64,000 nt of DNA from an uncultured Porphyromonadaceae bacterium (GCA_900548975.1 URMS01000007.1:68066-132065), one strand, 5' to 3'; shown: positions 42,504 through 52,245, counted from the stretch's first letter. Numbers and translations: made by a program. The notes: generated by a model from the sequence alone, not told the origin.

Positions 42504-45278
42504 TTATAGTGTCAGACTGGCCTCCATGCCGAAGTATGCTCCCGATGTGCGGCGTATGGTCAGGCCGTTGACGGTGTATTCGGGGAGGTAGTCGATAATA
42601 CGGTTTACGAAAGCCGATATCCTGAGGATGCGGCCTATCTGTTTGGTGGCCTTGAGGTTCACATATATGGCGGGAGGTACTGTCTGGGTGGCGTAGGCCT
42701 GCTCGTTGTAGCGCTTCACCAGGTACTGTAGCATGAGGTCGTTGCGGTCGGCCTCGGTGTAGGGGTGGAGCTGTCCGTCGGCGGCCGATATGTACTGTGC
42801 CGGCACGCCGTTGTCGCGCAGGCGGGTGGTCTTGAGGTACCACATGCACTGGATCGATGTGGAGAATACCAGGCCCCAGCGCGGTATCTGGGTGTCGAAC
42901 ATGAAGTTGGTGTTGAACTGCTCGTTCACGCGGCCGTCGTTGGTATCGTAGAGGCCCACATAGATGTCGCTGACGGCGGTGTTTCCCACCACATCGTTGA
43001 CGGTGGCGAAGAGCATCTGCGAGTTGGAGTAGCGGCTGCGGAACCATGCGCCGTTGACAATGAGCGACGTGCGCAGCGCCGGCCACCGCACGGTGTTGAG
43101 CTGGTATTCGATGCCTTTCTTGTCGATGCGGCTGCCGTTGGTCACCCGGCGGTAGCCGTCGAGTATGCGGGTGTCCTCGTAGGGCAGATCTTCGAGTGCG
43201 GGTGGTGCCGTGAGTGAGCCGGGTACAATGCCCGAGGCATCGTAGCGGCGTAGGTCGTAGGCGCCGTAGACGGTCGAATAGCGGTAGCCGGAGTTCATTT
43301 TCTCGCTGAAGAAAGTCACCGACAGGCGGTTGCCGCCCCAGTCGGCACCGAGACGCACTTCCCATTTATGGTTGCGGGCGGCCTTGAGGCCGTAGTTGGT
43401 CGGGTCGTCGATATAGGTGCGCAGATTCACGCGGCTGTTGGCCACAGGATCGGTCACATCGTAGTAGTTGAGCTGTATCATGTCGTTGTAGTGCACCTGC
43501 GGGTAGAGGTAGTCGACTGTAGGCATCTTTGTGGTGAGGCCGTAGCCTCCGGCCACAAGCAGCGACAGCGGCAGCCCCGCGGCATCGAACGAGGGGAAGC
43601 GGAAGAGGCCGTTCAGGCGCGGGTCGACATACACCTTTCCGGCAAGCCGGAAGCGGCTGTCGAGGCCCGCGAGCTGTATGGTGCGTGCTCCGAGCTGCAT
43701 CTCGAGGGTAGAGGCGCCGAGCAGGGCCGTCACCTTGTCCTCGGCATAGGCCGACACCACATGCAGCGCCGGAATGTCCTTGTAGGCACGCGGGCGGGTG
43801 GTCCACGAAGCGCTCAGAGGGCGCGTGAGGTCGTAGATCTGTCCGTCGCCGTAGTTCTTGGCCATGCTCCACTCGGCGCCGGCCTTGTAGCTGTGCGCCC
43901 AGGTGCCGAAGTCGAGCTTGCCGGCGGCGTGGACCTTGAGGTTGAGGGCGAAGGGGCGTCCGTCGCTCACATAGTCGGCCACATACTCGCCCAGGAGGTA
44001 GTGGCCGTCGTGCACGCCTTCGGCCATGGTCGTGGGCGCTACCGAGGCGCGCTGCGGGGCCACCTGCTTGCGGCGCGTGAGACGGTCGTGCTGGTAGCTT
44101 GCGGCGGCGTTGACACCCACGGCGTCGAGCCAGTGTATGCGCTGCAATTTCAGCGATAGGTCCGATGTAAGCGCCCAGCGGTTGTATGAGCTTTCGAACT
44201 CGTCGATTTTGTTGTAGTTGAGGTCGGGGTCTGCCTTGGCATTGTCGAAGGAGCCTGTGTAGTCGGCTCCGACCGTCCACTCGGCGGCGACGGCCGACGG
44301 TGTGTCGCCGAAGAAGAGATGGGCGCGCAGCGAGCCGTTGGCGCGCTTGTAGTTCTCGCGGGCGTCGCGCGGATCGGAGCGCGAGTCGAGATAGCCGGCA
44401 TCGGCATTTATCACGTTGCGGCCCAGGGCCACGCCCTTGCCGACAGAAAAGAGTTTGCTGTATTCGTCGACCTTGAAACGCGCCGTCAGCGGTGTGGCAC
44501 GGCGTATGCGCTTTATGTTCACCACACCCGATGTGAGGTTGCCGTACTCTGCCGAGGGTATGCCGCGCACTATCTCCACGCTTTCGATGTTGTCGGTAGA
44601 TATTGTGCGCATGTCCACACCGCGGTTGGTGATATTGCGGCGCGCCTCGGGGTCGGTGGACGAAGCCGACGGCACGCCCTGCAGGTTGGCGTCGCCGTTG
44701 ACGGGCGCGCCGTCGACCATGAAGACAGTGCCGAGCGATGTTATGGCATAGTCATCGGACATGTCGGTGCGCTGGCCTGTGGCGCTCACGGCGCCTGTCT
44801 CGCGCAGGGTTATGGTGTTGGCCTTGCCCATGTCGGGAGTCTGCGACATATTGCCGGGCAGGAGTTCGAGCAGGTCGGTGAAACTGGTGGGCTGCAGGTG
44901 TTCCATGGCCGAACGGTCGATGCGCGAGGCGCTTGTCATGCCGTGGCCTTCGCGAGCGCTTATCACTACCTCGCGAAGTTCAGTGGCTGTGGGCGACAGT
45001 TTTACGTTTATGTCGCCCCGGTGAGGCACACGGACGCGCAGGGTATCGGCTGCGTAGCCGACAAACGAGAAGATAATGCGATAGTTGCCGGGCTCGAGGC
45101 GCATGCTCCAGCGGCCGTCGGTACCGGTGACGGCAAACTGGCCCGACGGTGCGGCCACGACACTGGCAAACTCCACTCCCTCGCCCGTGGCGGCGTCGGT
45201 AACCCGTCCTCCGACGGTCTCGCCGTACGCTGTGATGCCTGACAATAAGACTATTAGATATGCAAGTATATGTTTCAT
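42504..45278 (-). CDS. TonB-dependent receptor with carboxypeptidase-regulatory-like domain
   Basis: The 924-residue protein has a signal peptide (MKHILAYLIVLLSGITAYG) and a carboxypeptidase-D regulatory-like domain (about 20-105; GGRVTDAATGEGVEFASVVA). A plug follows (about 110-265; MDGAPV-like VDGAPVNGDANLQGVP and ESVEIVRGIPSAEYGNLTSGVVNI), and then a 22-strand barrel ending at LEASLTL-type residues. It imports a ligand across the outer membrane with TonB energy. It is not a SusC in context because no SusD follows; its partners are the DUF4876 and DUF6850 proteins. A promoter element lies at 45290. The ligand is unknown. Confidence 0.92.
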   Translation of the reverse strand: MKHILAYLIVLLSGITAYGETVGGRVTDAATGEGVEFASVVAAPSGQFAVTGTDGRWSMRLEPGNYRIIFSFVGYAADTLRVRVPHRGDINVKLSPTATELREVVISAREGHGMTSASRIDRSAMEHLQPTSFTDLLELLPGNMSQTPDMGKANTITLRETGAVSATGQRTDMSDDYAITSLGTVFMVDGAPVNGDANLQGVPSASSTDPEARRNITNRGVDMRTISTDNIESVEIVRGIPSAEYGNLTSGVVNIKRIRRATPLTARFKVDEYSKLFSVGKGVALGRNVINADAGYLDSRSDPRDARENYKRANGSLRAHLFFGDTPSAVAAEWTVGADYTGSFDNAKADPDLNYNKIDEFESSYNRWALTSDLSLKLQRIHWLDAVGVNAAASYQHDRLTRRKQVAPQRASVAPTTMAEGVHDGHYLLGEYVADYVSDGRPFALNLKVHAAGKLDFGTWAHSYKAGAEWSMAKNYGDGQIYDLTRPLSASWTTRPRAYKDIPALHVVSAYAEDKVTALLGASTLEMQLGARTIQLAGLDSRFRLAGKVYVDPRLNGLFRFPSFDAAGLPLSLLVAGGYGLTTKMPTVDYLYPQVHYNDMIQLNYYDVTDPVANSRVNLRTYIDDPTNYGLKAARNHKWEVRLGADWGGNRLSVTFFSEKMNSGYRYSTVYGAYDLRRYDASGIVPGSLTAPPALEDLPYEDTRILDGYRRVTNGSRIDKKGIEYQLNTVRWPALRTSLIVNGAWFRSRYSNSQMLFATVNDVVGNTAVSDIYVGLYDTNDGRVNEQFNTNFMFDTQIPRWGLVFSTSIQCMWYLKTTRLRDNGVPAQYISAADGQLHPYTEADRNDLMLQYLVKRYNEQAYATQTVPPAIYVNLKATKQIGRILRISAFVNRIIDYLPEYTVNGLTIRRTSGAYFGMEASLTL

Positions 45279-45289
45279 GATTTACGATG

Positions 45290-45297
45290 CAAAATTA
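45290..45297 (-). promoter_or_regulatory. -7 promoter element of the TonB receptor operon
   Basis: Minus-strand TAATTTTG, 11 bases before ATG 45278, with TTTC 19 bases upstream as a possible -33. Confidence 0.55.
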
Positions 45298-45415
45298 CAG
45301 CGGCCTTTCCGACCCCGAAATAACCATTTTTGAGTATTTCGATACCCTCTGTATGGTATGCGGAGGCATCGTTTTTTAACTAAAAGTGGGTATTTCGCCG
45401 ATTTTTGAGCTTGTG

Positions 45416-45423
45416 TAATTTTG
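45416..45423 (+). promoter_or_regulatory. -7 promoter element of the frameshifted secreted-protein gene
   Basis: TAATTTTG, with TTTCG at 45393-45397 about 18 bases upstream as a possible -33. ATG 45455 lies 31 bases downstream. Confidence 0.55.
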
Positions 45424-45454
45424 CAGCGAAAACAAAAACATTCAACCATATTCT

Positions 45455-47231
45455 ATGAAGAAACTCATACTCAGCATTTTCGCCGCAGCGTCGGTAATGA
45501 CGGCGGGCGCCTGCCGGTACTACTCCGGGCATTGAATACTCATGGGCCAAGCTTATCGACGGCTCCACAAACGCCGGCGACCAGTCGACCTCTGTTAGCG
45601 TTGGTACCAAAGGCGGCATATACTGGTTCGGCACCTACGGTTCGACCGAAACAGACCCCGCTGTCAACTTCGACGGCACCTTCCTGTTCGACGGCGCGCC
45701 CTACAACGCCGGCACCTCGCAGAACAATAACTTCACACTCATCAAAACCGACGCCGACGGCAACCTGCTGTGGAACGTGCACTCAACCTACGGCGACTTC
45801 GGGAACAATGCCGGCGGCAGCGCGGCCACTTCCGACGGCGGCGTGGTCGTGATAAGCAAGGTACGCCATACCGACGGCCTCACCGACAGGAATGTGACAT
45901 TTGTCGACGCCTACGGCTCTGCTACCGAAATCGACTGGGCTTGTGCCGATCCGGCCCGTCGCAACTACATAATGCTGGTGACCAAGATTTCGGCCGACGG
46001 CAAGATCGAGTGGAATCGTCAGATAAAATTCTCGACCGAGCCCGGCCCCAAGGCCAGCGGCAACTATGCCGGCTACTGGTCGAATGTATTCAACACCACC
46101 GGTGTGACTGTCGACGGCAACGACAACGTGTATGTGGCCGTGAACTTACGCAACCCCATGTACGTGGGCAAAGCCGACGGTACCACCCACACCATTACTC
46201 CGCTCAACAATCAGAACTGGACCGGCGACCCCCAGAGCGCTGTCGGCGATTTCCTCATTCTCGGTCTGGACAAGGACGGTTACTACCGTAATTCTCTGAC
46301 TTTAGAAGGCGAAGCATCGACAGCATATTGCCAGAAGGTGGAATATGCCGCCGGCAAGGTATATGCCCAGGGCTATATCACCGGCAACGGTACCGACCTC
46401 AAGGCCGGCAGCTACACACTTGCTCCCTCGAAAATAATGAGCCCCGTATTGCTGTGCATCGACACCGATTTCGACGTGAAATGGGCCAAGTGCTACCAGG
46501 GCGAGAAGGTGCAGAATAAGAATGGTTTCCAGAATGTGGGTATATCCGTTGTAGGCGACAATCTGTGGTTGTGCGGACAGTTCAACCTCAAATTCACCGA
46601 CCCCGACAATGCCGACAATGTCCTTACATCGACACAGGGCAATATCCGCGAAGGCTTTATACTTAAGGTGAATACCGCCGACGGCAAATGGCTTGCAGCC
46701 CGCACAAGCCGCGACGATGACTGGAACGAGCCCTCCGCACTGGCAAAGACCGGTCTCACCGGTTATTTCCGCGTGCTCCAGAACGCCGAGAAGCCCGAAA
46801 AGATATATGTATTCGGCTATGTGATGAACGCCAATGTGGGTGTCTTCCTGCGCCAGTACGACGCCAACACACTCGAAGGCAATCTCGAAGAAGGTCAGAA
46901 CAATATCGTTACAAAAGGCGGTGTGCCCACCTGCCAGACCATAGCATATGATGCCGCTAACGGCGCTGCCTACTTCACTGCCCGCGGCAACCAGGCCTTT
47001 GCCATGATCGACGGTACCGCGACTGCCGCTCCGGTAAAATGGGGTATTCTGGCTGCAAAATATCTGCTGCCTGCCGACATGAAGACCTCCGGTATCGAAG
47101 ACATCACTGTCGACGATGATGAAAACGCCCCGGTAGAGTACTACAATCTCCAGGGCATCCGCGTGGTCAATCCCTCGCACGGCATATATATCCGCCGCCA
47201 GGGACGCACGGCCACCAAAGTGGCCTTTTAG
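45455..47231 (+). pseudogene. Secreted propeller-like protein with T9SS-type C-terminus, frameshifted after the signal peptide
   Basis: ATG 45455 encodes a signal peptide (MKKLILSIFAAASVMTAGA) behind a good promoter, but that frame stops at TGA 45536. The mature part continues in another frame from about 45510 (PAGTTPGIEYSWAKLIDGST) without a stop to 47231. One extra base, or two missing, near 45500-45512 would join them. The body (about 570 residues) has repeated blocks of the type DGKIEWNRQI and DGNDNVYVAVNL, resembling beta-propeller blades. The last 45 residues (GIEDITVD, EYYNLQGIRVVNPSHGIYI) look like a C-terminal sorting segment. It is either a pseudogene, a strain-specific switch-off or an assembly error. 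Without the repair the body could only start at GTG 45777 and would not be exported. Confidence 0.7.
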
Positions 47232-47489
47232 GAGATTAGGAAGATAGGAAATTAGGAAGTTAAGAGATTAGGAGGTTAGGAAAATAGGAGGTTAAGAAAT
47301 TAAGGAAATAGGAAATTAGGAGATTAGAATATAGGAAGTCAGGCGATTGGGATTAACAATCCTACAGTCTCCTGACTTCCTGTTTTTCCTAATATCCTTC
47401 TTTTCTTAACCTCCTATTTCCCTAACCTCCTAATTTCCTACCCTCCTAATTTCTTAGCTTCCTATTTTCCTAATTTCCTAATCTCCTCC
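47229..47489. repeat. Long purine/pyrimidine inverted repeat built of 8-base units (P2)
   Basis: The 5' arm (47229-47350) is a run of 8-base units close to TTAGGARR; the stop codon TAG of the upstream gene is part of the first unit. The 3' arm (about 47360-47489) is the complementary CCTAATTT-like run and ends at the base before the mfd stop codon. It exactly fills the space between two convergent genes. Confidence 0.9.
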
Positions 47490-50400
47490 TCAAAGAGTGG
47501 GGAGATTGAGGATGGTCTGGAGGATGTCGACGGCCTGGGAGACGGTGGGGACATGGGCGAAGGCGAAGCTGCGGCGGCCGTTACGTTCGCGGATTTCTAC
47601 GCGCGAGGCATTGCTCTGCAGGTAGTTGAGCATGCGGCCGAACATGGGACTCTGGTAGTATGCCTTGTTTGTCTCGTCGACAAAGAACGTGAACATCGAG
47701 CCCTGTTTCATCACCACCTTCTCGATGCCGAGTTTGCGTGCCAGGCGTCGCAGTGTGGGCACGCGCAGCAGCTCGCGGGCCACGTCGGGGATGCGTCCGA
47801 AGCGGTCCTCGAGCCGTGCCTCGAATGCCTTGAGGTCGGCGGGACGCTCTATGCTGTCGAGCTCCTGGTAGAGGGCTATGCGCTCGCTTTCCTGAGGCAC
47901 ATAGAGCGCCGGCAGGAGAAGTTCGAGATCGCTTTCGATAACGCAGTCTGCAACATAGTCCTCGCCCTCGGTGCTGTCGGCGGCGGCGTCCTTTACGTCG
48001 GGGAACTCTTCGGTGCGCAGCTCGGTCACGGCCTCGCGGAGCACTTTCTGGTATGTTTCGTAGCCGAGATCGGCGATGAAGCCGCTCTGCTCGGCGCCGA
48101 GCAGATTGCCGGCACCGCGTATGTCGAGGTCCTGCATGGCGATGTGTATGCCCGAACCGAGGTCGGAGAAGCTTTCGATAGCCTGCAGGCGGCGCCGTGC
48201 GTCGGGCGACAGCGGTTTTTCGGGAGGCACCATAAGATAGCAGAATGCCTTGCGCGAAGAGCGGCCTACGCGTCCGCGGAGCTGATGCAGCTCGCTCAGG
48301 CCGAAATTCTGGGCGTTGTTTATGATTATGGTGTTGACATTGGGCATGTCAATGCCGCTCTCGATGATGGTGGTGGCCAGGAGGATATCGTAGTCGTGGG
48401 CCGTGAAGTCGTTGATGGCTTTCTCGAGCTTTTCGGGTGGCATCTGTCCGTGGGCCACTATGGTGCGGGCGTCGGGGACGAGGCGTTTTATCATGGCCTC
48501 GAGATCGTAGAGGCCTTCGATACGGTGGTTGACGAAGAACACCTGTCCGCCGCGGGCCAGCTCGAAGTTGATGGCTTCTGCGACTGTCTCGTCGGAGAGG
48601 GCGTCGACCGAAGTGATTATAGGATAGCGGTTTGGCGGCGGGGTGGATATGGTGGAAAGATCGCGAGCACCCATGAGCGAGAACTGCAGCGTGCGCGGTA
48701 TTGGGGTGGCGCTCATGGTGAGGGTGTCGATGTTGACCTTCATCTGCTTGAGCTTTTCCTTGACGGCCACGCCGAATTTCTGCTCCTCGTCGATAACAAG
48801 CAGTCCGAGGTCCTTGAACTTCACCCCTTTGCCGATGAGTTTGTGGGTGCCTATGATTATGTCGATCTTGCCGGCCTCGAGGTCGGTGAGGATGGCCTTG
48901 ACGTCCTTGGGCGAGCGTGCACGCGACAGGTATTCCACCCGCACGGGAAGTTCGGCAAGACGGTTCTTGAATGTGTGGTAGTGCTGATAGGCCAGCACGG
49001 TGGTGGGTACGAGCACGGCCACCTGTTTGCCGTCGGTAGCTGCCTTGAAGGCCGCGCGGATGGCTATTTCGGTCTTGCCGAAGCCCACGTCGCCGCATAT
49101 GAGGCGGTCCATGGGTCGGTCGCTTTCCATGTCGGCCTTCACGGCCTGCGTGGCTGTGAGCTGGTCGGGGGTGTCTTCGTAGATAAAGGATGCCTCGAGC
49201 TCGTTCTGCAGATATGAGTCGGGCGAAAAGGCGAAGCCTTTCTGGTCGCGCCGCTCGGCGTAGAGTTTTATCAGGTCGCGGGCTATGTCCTTGAGCTTGC
49301 TCTTGGTCTTGTTTTTCATCTTCTCCCACTGGCCCGAACCGATGCGGTTTATCTTGGGCGGGACGCCCTCCTTGCCGCGGTATTTTGCGAGCTTGTGGAG
49401 GGAGTGGATGGAGACGAAAAGAATATCGTTGTTCTGATACACGAGCTTTATCACCTCCTGCATGCGGCCGTTGATATTGGTGCGCAGCAGGCCGGCGAAT
49501 TTGCCCACGCCGTGGTCGATGTGCACTATGTAGTCGCCCGGTTCGATGGCGCCGAGTTCCTTGAGCGAGAGGGCGAGTTTGCCCGAGCGTGCGCGTTCGC
49601 TCTTGAGGGTGTATTTATGGAAGCGGTCGAAAATCTGGTGGTCGGTGAACACGCAGATTTTGGTTTGGTGGTCGACAAAGCCTTCGTGGAGGGTGCCGTC
49701 GACGCTTTCGAAATCGATTTTGTCGCCGCGGTCGGCGAAAATAGCTTTGAGGCGTTCGAACTGGCGGGGATTGTCGGAGAGTATGCACAGCCGGTAGCCC
49801 TCGGCGAGGAAGCGTGTGAACGAGTCGCTTATGAGGTCGAAGTTCTTGTGGTATATGCCCTGGGGCGAGCATTCGAAGTCGAGCAGGGCGCCGCTTTTGG
49901 CCGCTACGGTTGCGGCGGCGGTGAATTCGATGCGCCGGAAGGTCTGCAGCCGTGCCGCGAAATCGTCGGGGTCGACGAGTACGGCGGCAGCGTCGGCGTC
50001 GCCCTCTTCGGTAAGAAGGGTGAAGGCCGATATTTCGGTCGAGGCGACCGCCTTTACCCGCTCGAGGGTATAACTCTCGTTGCGCAGGGCCACGAGTGTG
50101 CCTGCGGGCACGAAATGGAGAATCGACAGCATGCCCGCGCCGCCGCTCACGTCGGCCGTGATGTCGATGGCGTCGAGTTTTTTCTCGGAAAGCTGTGTCT
50201 CGATGTTGAAAGAGCGGATAGAGTCGATTTCGTCGCCGAAGAAATCGAGGCGCACCGGCAGTTCCTCGCTGTATCCGAAGATATCGAAGATGGAGCCGCG
50301 GATGGCGAACTGGCCCGGCTCGAAGACGTAGTCCACTTCCCTGAAGCCCTTGTCTTTGAGCCAGTGCTGCAGCTCCTTCATGTCGACGGGAGTGTCTTTG

Positions 50401-50831
50401 GCTATGTGGCGTGTGGCGCTGTCGAGATCTTCGCGCGAGGCCACGCCCTCGGCCATGGCTTCGGGGTAGGTGACGAGGAAGCGCAGGCCGCCGGCCTTGA
50501 CGCGGTTGAGGGCTTCGGTGCGGAGTATGCGGTTGGGCGCATCGGGCTGTCCGTATTTTATGTCGCGGCGGAATCCCGAGGGCATCATGGCCACGGCGTC
50601 TTCGCCGGCGAGGCGGCAGAGGTCGAAGTAGAGGTAGCCGGCATCGTCGAGCGAATCGCCTACCACCATTATGGGTGCGCCGCCGGCGGGTGCGGGGAGA
50701 CCGCACAGCATCACGGCGGCCGACGAGCCGGCCGCTCCTATGATCTGCGAATGTTTCTTAGAGGCCAGGGAGGCCAGGGCTTTGCGCCGCGCGCCATCCA
50801 GGAGAGCGGCGCTGATTTCCTTGAGTGTCAT
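47490..50831 (-). CDS. mfd: Transcription-repair coupling factor
   Basis: The 1113-residue Mfd has the UvrB-homology module (about 20-330; FREVDYVFEPGQFAIRGSIFDIFGYSEELPVRLDFFGDEIDSIRSF) and the RNA polymerase-interacting domain (about 430-510; DYIVHIDHGVGKFAG, LLFVSIHSLHKLAKYRG-like). The RecG-type motor (about 540-920) has Walker A GDVGFGKTEIAIRAAF, DEEQ box LVIDEEQKFGV, the TRG motif region and QLRGRVGRS. A C-terminal TRCF domain follows. It removes stalled RNA polymerase and recruits UvrA. I start at ATG 50831; a GTG two codons upstream is possible. The promoter is immediately upstream, so the message is nearly leaderless. Confidence 0.96.
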   Translation of the reverse strand: MTLKEISAALLDGARRKALASLASKKHSQIIGAAGSSAAVMLCGLPAPAGGAPIMVVGDSLDDAGYLYFDLCRLAGEDAVAMMPSGFRRDIKYGQPDAPNRILRTEALNRVKAGGLRFLVTYPEAMAEGVASREDLDSATRHIAKDTPVDMKELQHWLKDKGFREVDYVFEPGQFAIRGSIFDIFGYSEELPVRLDFFGDEIDSIRSFNIETQLSEKKLDAIDITADVSGGAGMLSILHFVPAGTLVALRNESYTLERVKAVASTEISAFTLLTEEGDADAAAVLVDPDDFAARLQTFRRIEFTAAATVAAKSGALLDFECSPQGIYHKNFDLISDSFTRFLAEGYRLCILSDNPRQFERLKAIFADRGDKIDFESVDGTLHEGFVDHQTKICVFTDHQIFDRFHKYTLKSERARSGKLALSLKELGAIEPGDYIVHIDHGVGKFAGLLRTNINGRMQEVIKLVYQNNDILFVSIHSLHKLAKYRGKEGVPPKINRIGSGQWEKMKNKTKSKLKDIARDLIKLYAERRDQKGFAFSPDSYLQNELEASFIYEDTPDQLTATQAVKADMESDRPMDRLICGDVGFGKTEIAIRAAFKAATDGKQVAVLVPTTVLAYQHYHTFKNRLAELPVRVEYLSRARSPKDVKAILTDLEAGKIDIIIGTHKLIGKGVKFKDLGLLVIDEEQKFGVAVKEKLKQMKVNIDTLTMSATPIPRTLQFSLMGARDLSTISTPPPNRYPIITSVDALSDETVAEAINFELARGGQVFFVNHRIEGLYDLEAMIKRLVPDARTIVAHGQMPPEKLEKAINDFTAHDYDILLATTIIESGIDMPNVNTIIINNAQNFGLSELHQLRGRVGRSSRKAFCYLMVPPEKPLSPDARRRLQAIESFSDLGSGIHIAMQDLDIRGAGNLLGAEQSGFIADLGYETYQKVLREAVTELRTEEFPDVKDAAADSTEGEDYVADCVIESDLELLLPALYVPQESERIALYQELDSIERPADLKAFEARLEDRFGRIPDVARELLRVPTLRRLARKLGIEKVVMKQGSMFTFFVDETNKAYYQSPMFGRMLNYLQSNASRVEIRERNGRRSFAFAHVPTVSQAVDILQTILNLPTL

Positions 50832-50839
50832 AAGCACCG

Positions 50840-50847
50840 CAAAATTA
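50840..50847 (-). promoter_or_regulatory. -7 promoter element of mfd
   Basis: Minus-strand TAATTTTG lies only 8 bases before ATG 50831. Confidence 0.5.
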
Positions 50848-50869
50848 CTAATTTTATAGTGTAAAGTCG

Positions 50870-51017
50870 GGGTCTATAGAGTTTAAAAAGTGTATAAAGT
50901 TAAGGTAATGGTACTTGATTGCGGGTTGAAAGTGTAAGGAGTGCAAAAAGTTAAGCGAATGGGTTTTGCCTCTGAAACTATTGTCTTAACTTTTTACACT
51001 CAATACTTTATAAACTC
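50870..51017. repeat. Purine-first inverted repeat upstream of mfd (P5)
   Basis: The 5' side (about 50873-50965) holds GAGTTTAAAAAGTG, GTATAAAGTTAAGG and GAGTGCAAAAAGTTAAG units. The 3' arm (50979-51017) carries the complement (GTCTTAACTTTTTACACTC and ACTTTATAAACTCC). It is related in sequence to the element at 18467. No gene lies in the 50848-51021 gap. Confidence 0.75.
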
Positions 51018-51021
51018 CACA

Positions 51022-52245
51022 TCATCTTATATTTAGTTCCTGGACGGCGGATTTGTAGATGGTGTCGCCGTCGGCTTCGAGGCAGAGGGTGATGCCGCTC
51101 CACTGGCGGGCGGGGTCTTTGCCGAAATAGTCGGGATCGTAACGGAAGGTGTACTCGCCGGTCTGTATCACCGGGCCCGAGAGAATCACTACGCGCGGAC
51201 GCACGGCCGCGTGGCTGTCGGACAGCGTCATGCGGCTTTCGTCGGTGAAGACAGGCTCGACGGTGAATTCGTCGCCGGGCCGTGCGCCGTTGAGCTTGAT
51301 ATGGCTGTCGGGATTGAAGACCATCATCTCGCCGTTGATTTTAGCGTTGAGGTACTGCATCTTCTTGCCATGCGACTCGCGGTAGCGGGCGCGCGTCATA
51401 TCGGCCATTTCGCTGTCCTGATACCAGAACATGTCGTGCGGATCGTCGCTTTCGGTGCCGTCCTCGCGCCAGCGCGACATGTACACGCCTCCGGCAGGAC
51501 GCGGGTCGGCCAGGGCCTTGGCTATAAACCGGGCTATATAGCGCTGAGTCGCCGGGCAAAGGTCGAAATGCCCTTTCCCGGCATCGCAGAGGAATGATAT
51601 GCGGCTGTCGGGGTACATCATGCGGAAGGCCAGTGCCGGACGCACGCGGGCTTCCCACCACTCGTATTCGCCCTCTATCATCAGACCCGGTATGCCGTCG
51701 ATATTACGTGTGCGGCCCCACTCGATGTTCTCGCGGCCGTAGCCGCAGAGGTTGGTGCGGGGAGCGTCGCCGTGGTAGGATATGATGCAGAGTGTGCGGT
51801 CGGGATTCCACGCGGCGAAGTTCCACGGGAATGTGGCCTGGGCCGAGTGGCCGAAGGGTATCACCGGCGCGGTGGCTATTTCGGGGTGCCCGGTGCCGGT
51901 GGCAAAGCCGGCTATTATTTTCTCGAAGCGCTCCTGGCAGCCTTTGCTCACGTCCCAGTTCTGCGAGCCGCTCTGCACGAAGGCCATGGCCACGCCCAGG
52001 CTGTCCATGGCGCTGCAGAACTCCCCGCTGCGGAAGAGTACCTCCTCGGTCATATTCTGATGGCAGTAGAGCAGGGCCTTTACCTCGGCAGCCCCTCGCG
52101 GCAGCCTCAGATACGCCCGCTGCCCCTCCTCGCCGCTTACATAGTCGAATGTCACGCGGCCGCGCTCCATCGGCCCGGGGTGGCCGGAGGCACGGGCGGG
52201 TATGATGCAGAGGAGTGCGAAAAAGATGAGTGCGATTTGTTTCAT
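51022..52245 (-). CDS. Exported alpha/beta-hydrolase-like protein
   Basis: The 407-residue protein starts at ATG 52245 with a signal peptide (MKQIALIFFALLCIIPARA); the longer frame extends into the divergent promoter region. The fold has the alpha/beta hydrolase pattern: ALLYCHQNMTEEVLFRSGEF after strand 3, the nucleophile elbow GHSAQATFPWNFAAWNP with Ser as likely nucleophile, an acidic region GEYEWWEARVRPA and a late CDAGKGHFDLC with the candidate His. A beta-rich C-terminal region (about 300-407) follows. It may be an esterase or peptidase acting outside the cytoplasm. The substrate and subfamily are not recognised. Confidence 0.7.
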   Translation of the reverse strand: MKQIALIFFALLCIIPARASGHPGPMERGRVTFDYVSGEEGQRAYLRLPRGAAEVKALLYCHQNMTEEVLFRSGEFCSAMDSLGVAMAFVQSGSQNWDVSKGCQERFEKIIAGFATGTGHPEIATAPVIPFGHSAQATFPWNFAAWNPDRTLCIISYHGDAPRTNLCGYGRENIEWGRTRNIDGIPGLMIEGEYEWWEARVRPALAFRMMYPDSRISFLCDAGKGHFDLCPATQRYIARFIAKALADPRPAGGVYMSRWREDGTESDDPHDMFWYQDSEMADMTRARYRESHGKKMQYLNAKINGEMMVFNPDSHIKLNGARPGDEFTVEPVFTDESRMTLSDSHAAVRPRVVILSGPVIQTGEYTFRYDPDYFGKDPARQWSGITLCLEADGDTIYKSAVQELNIR

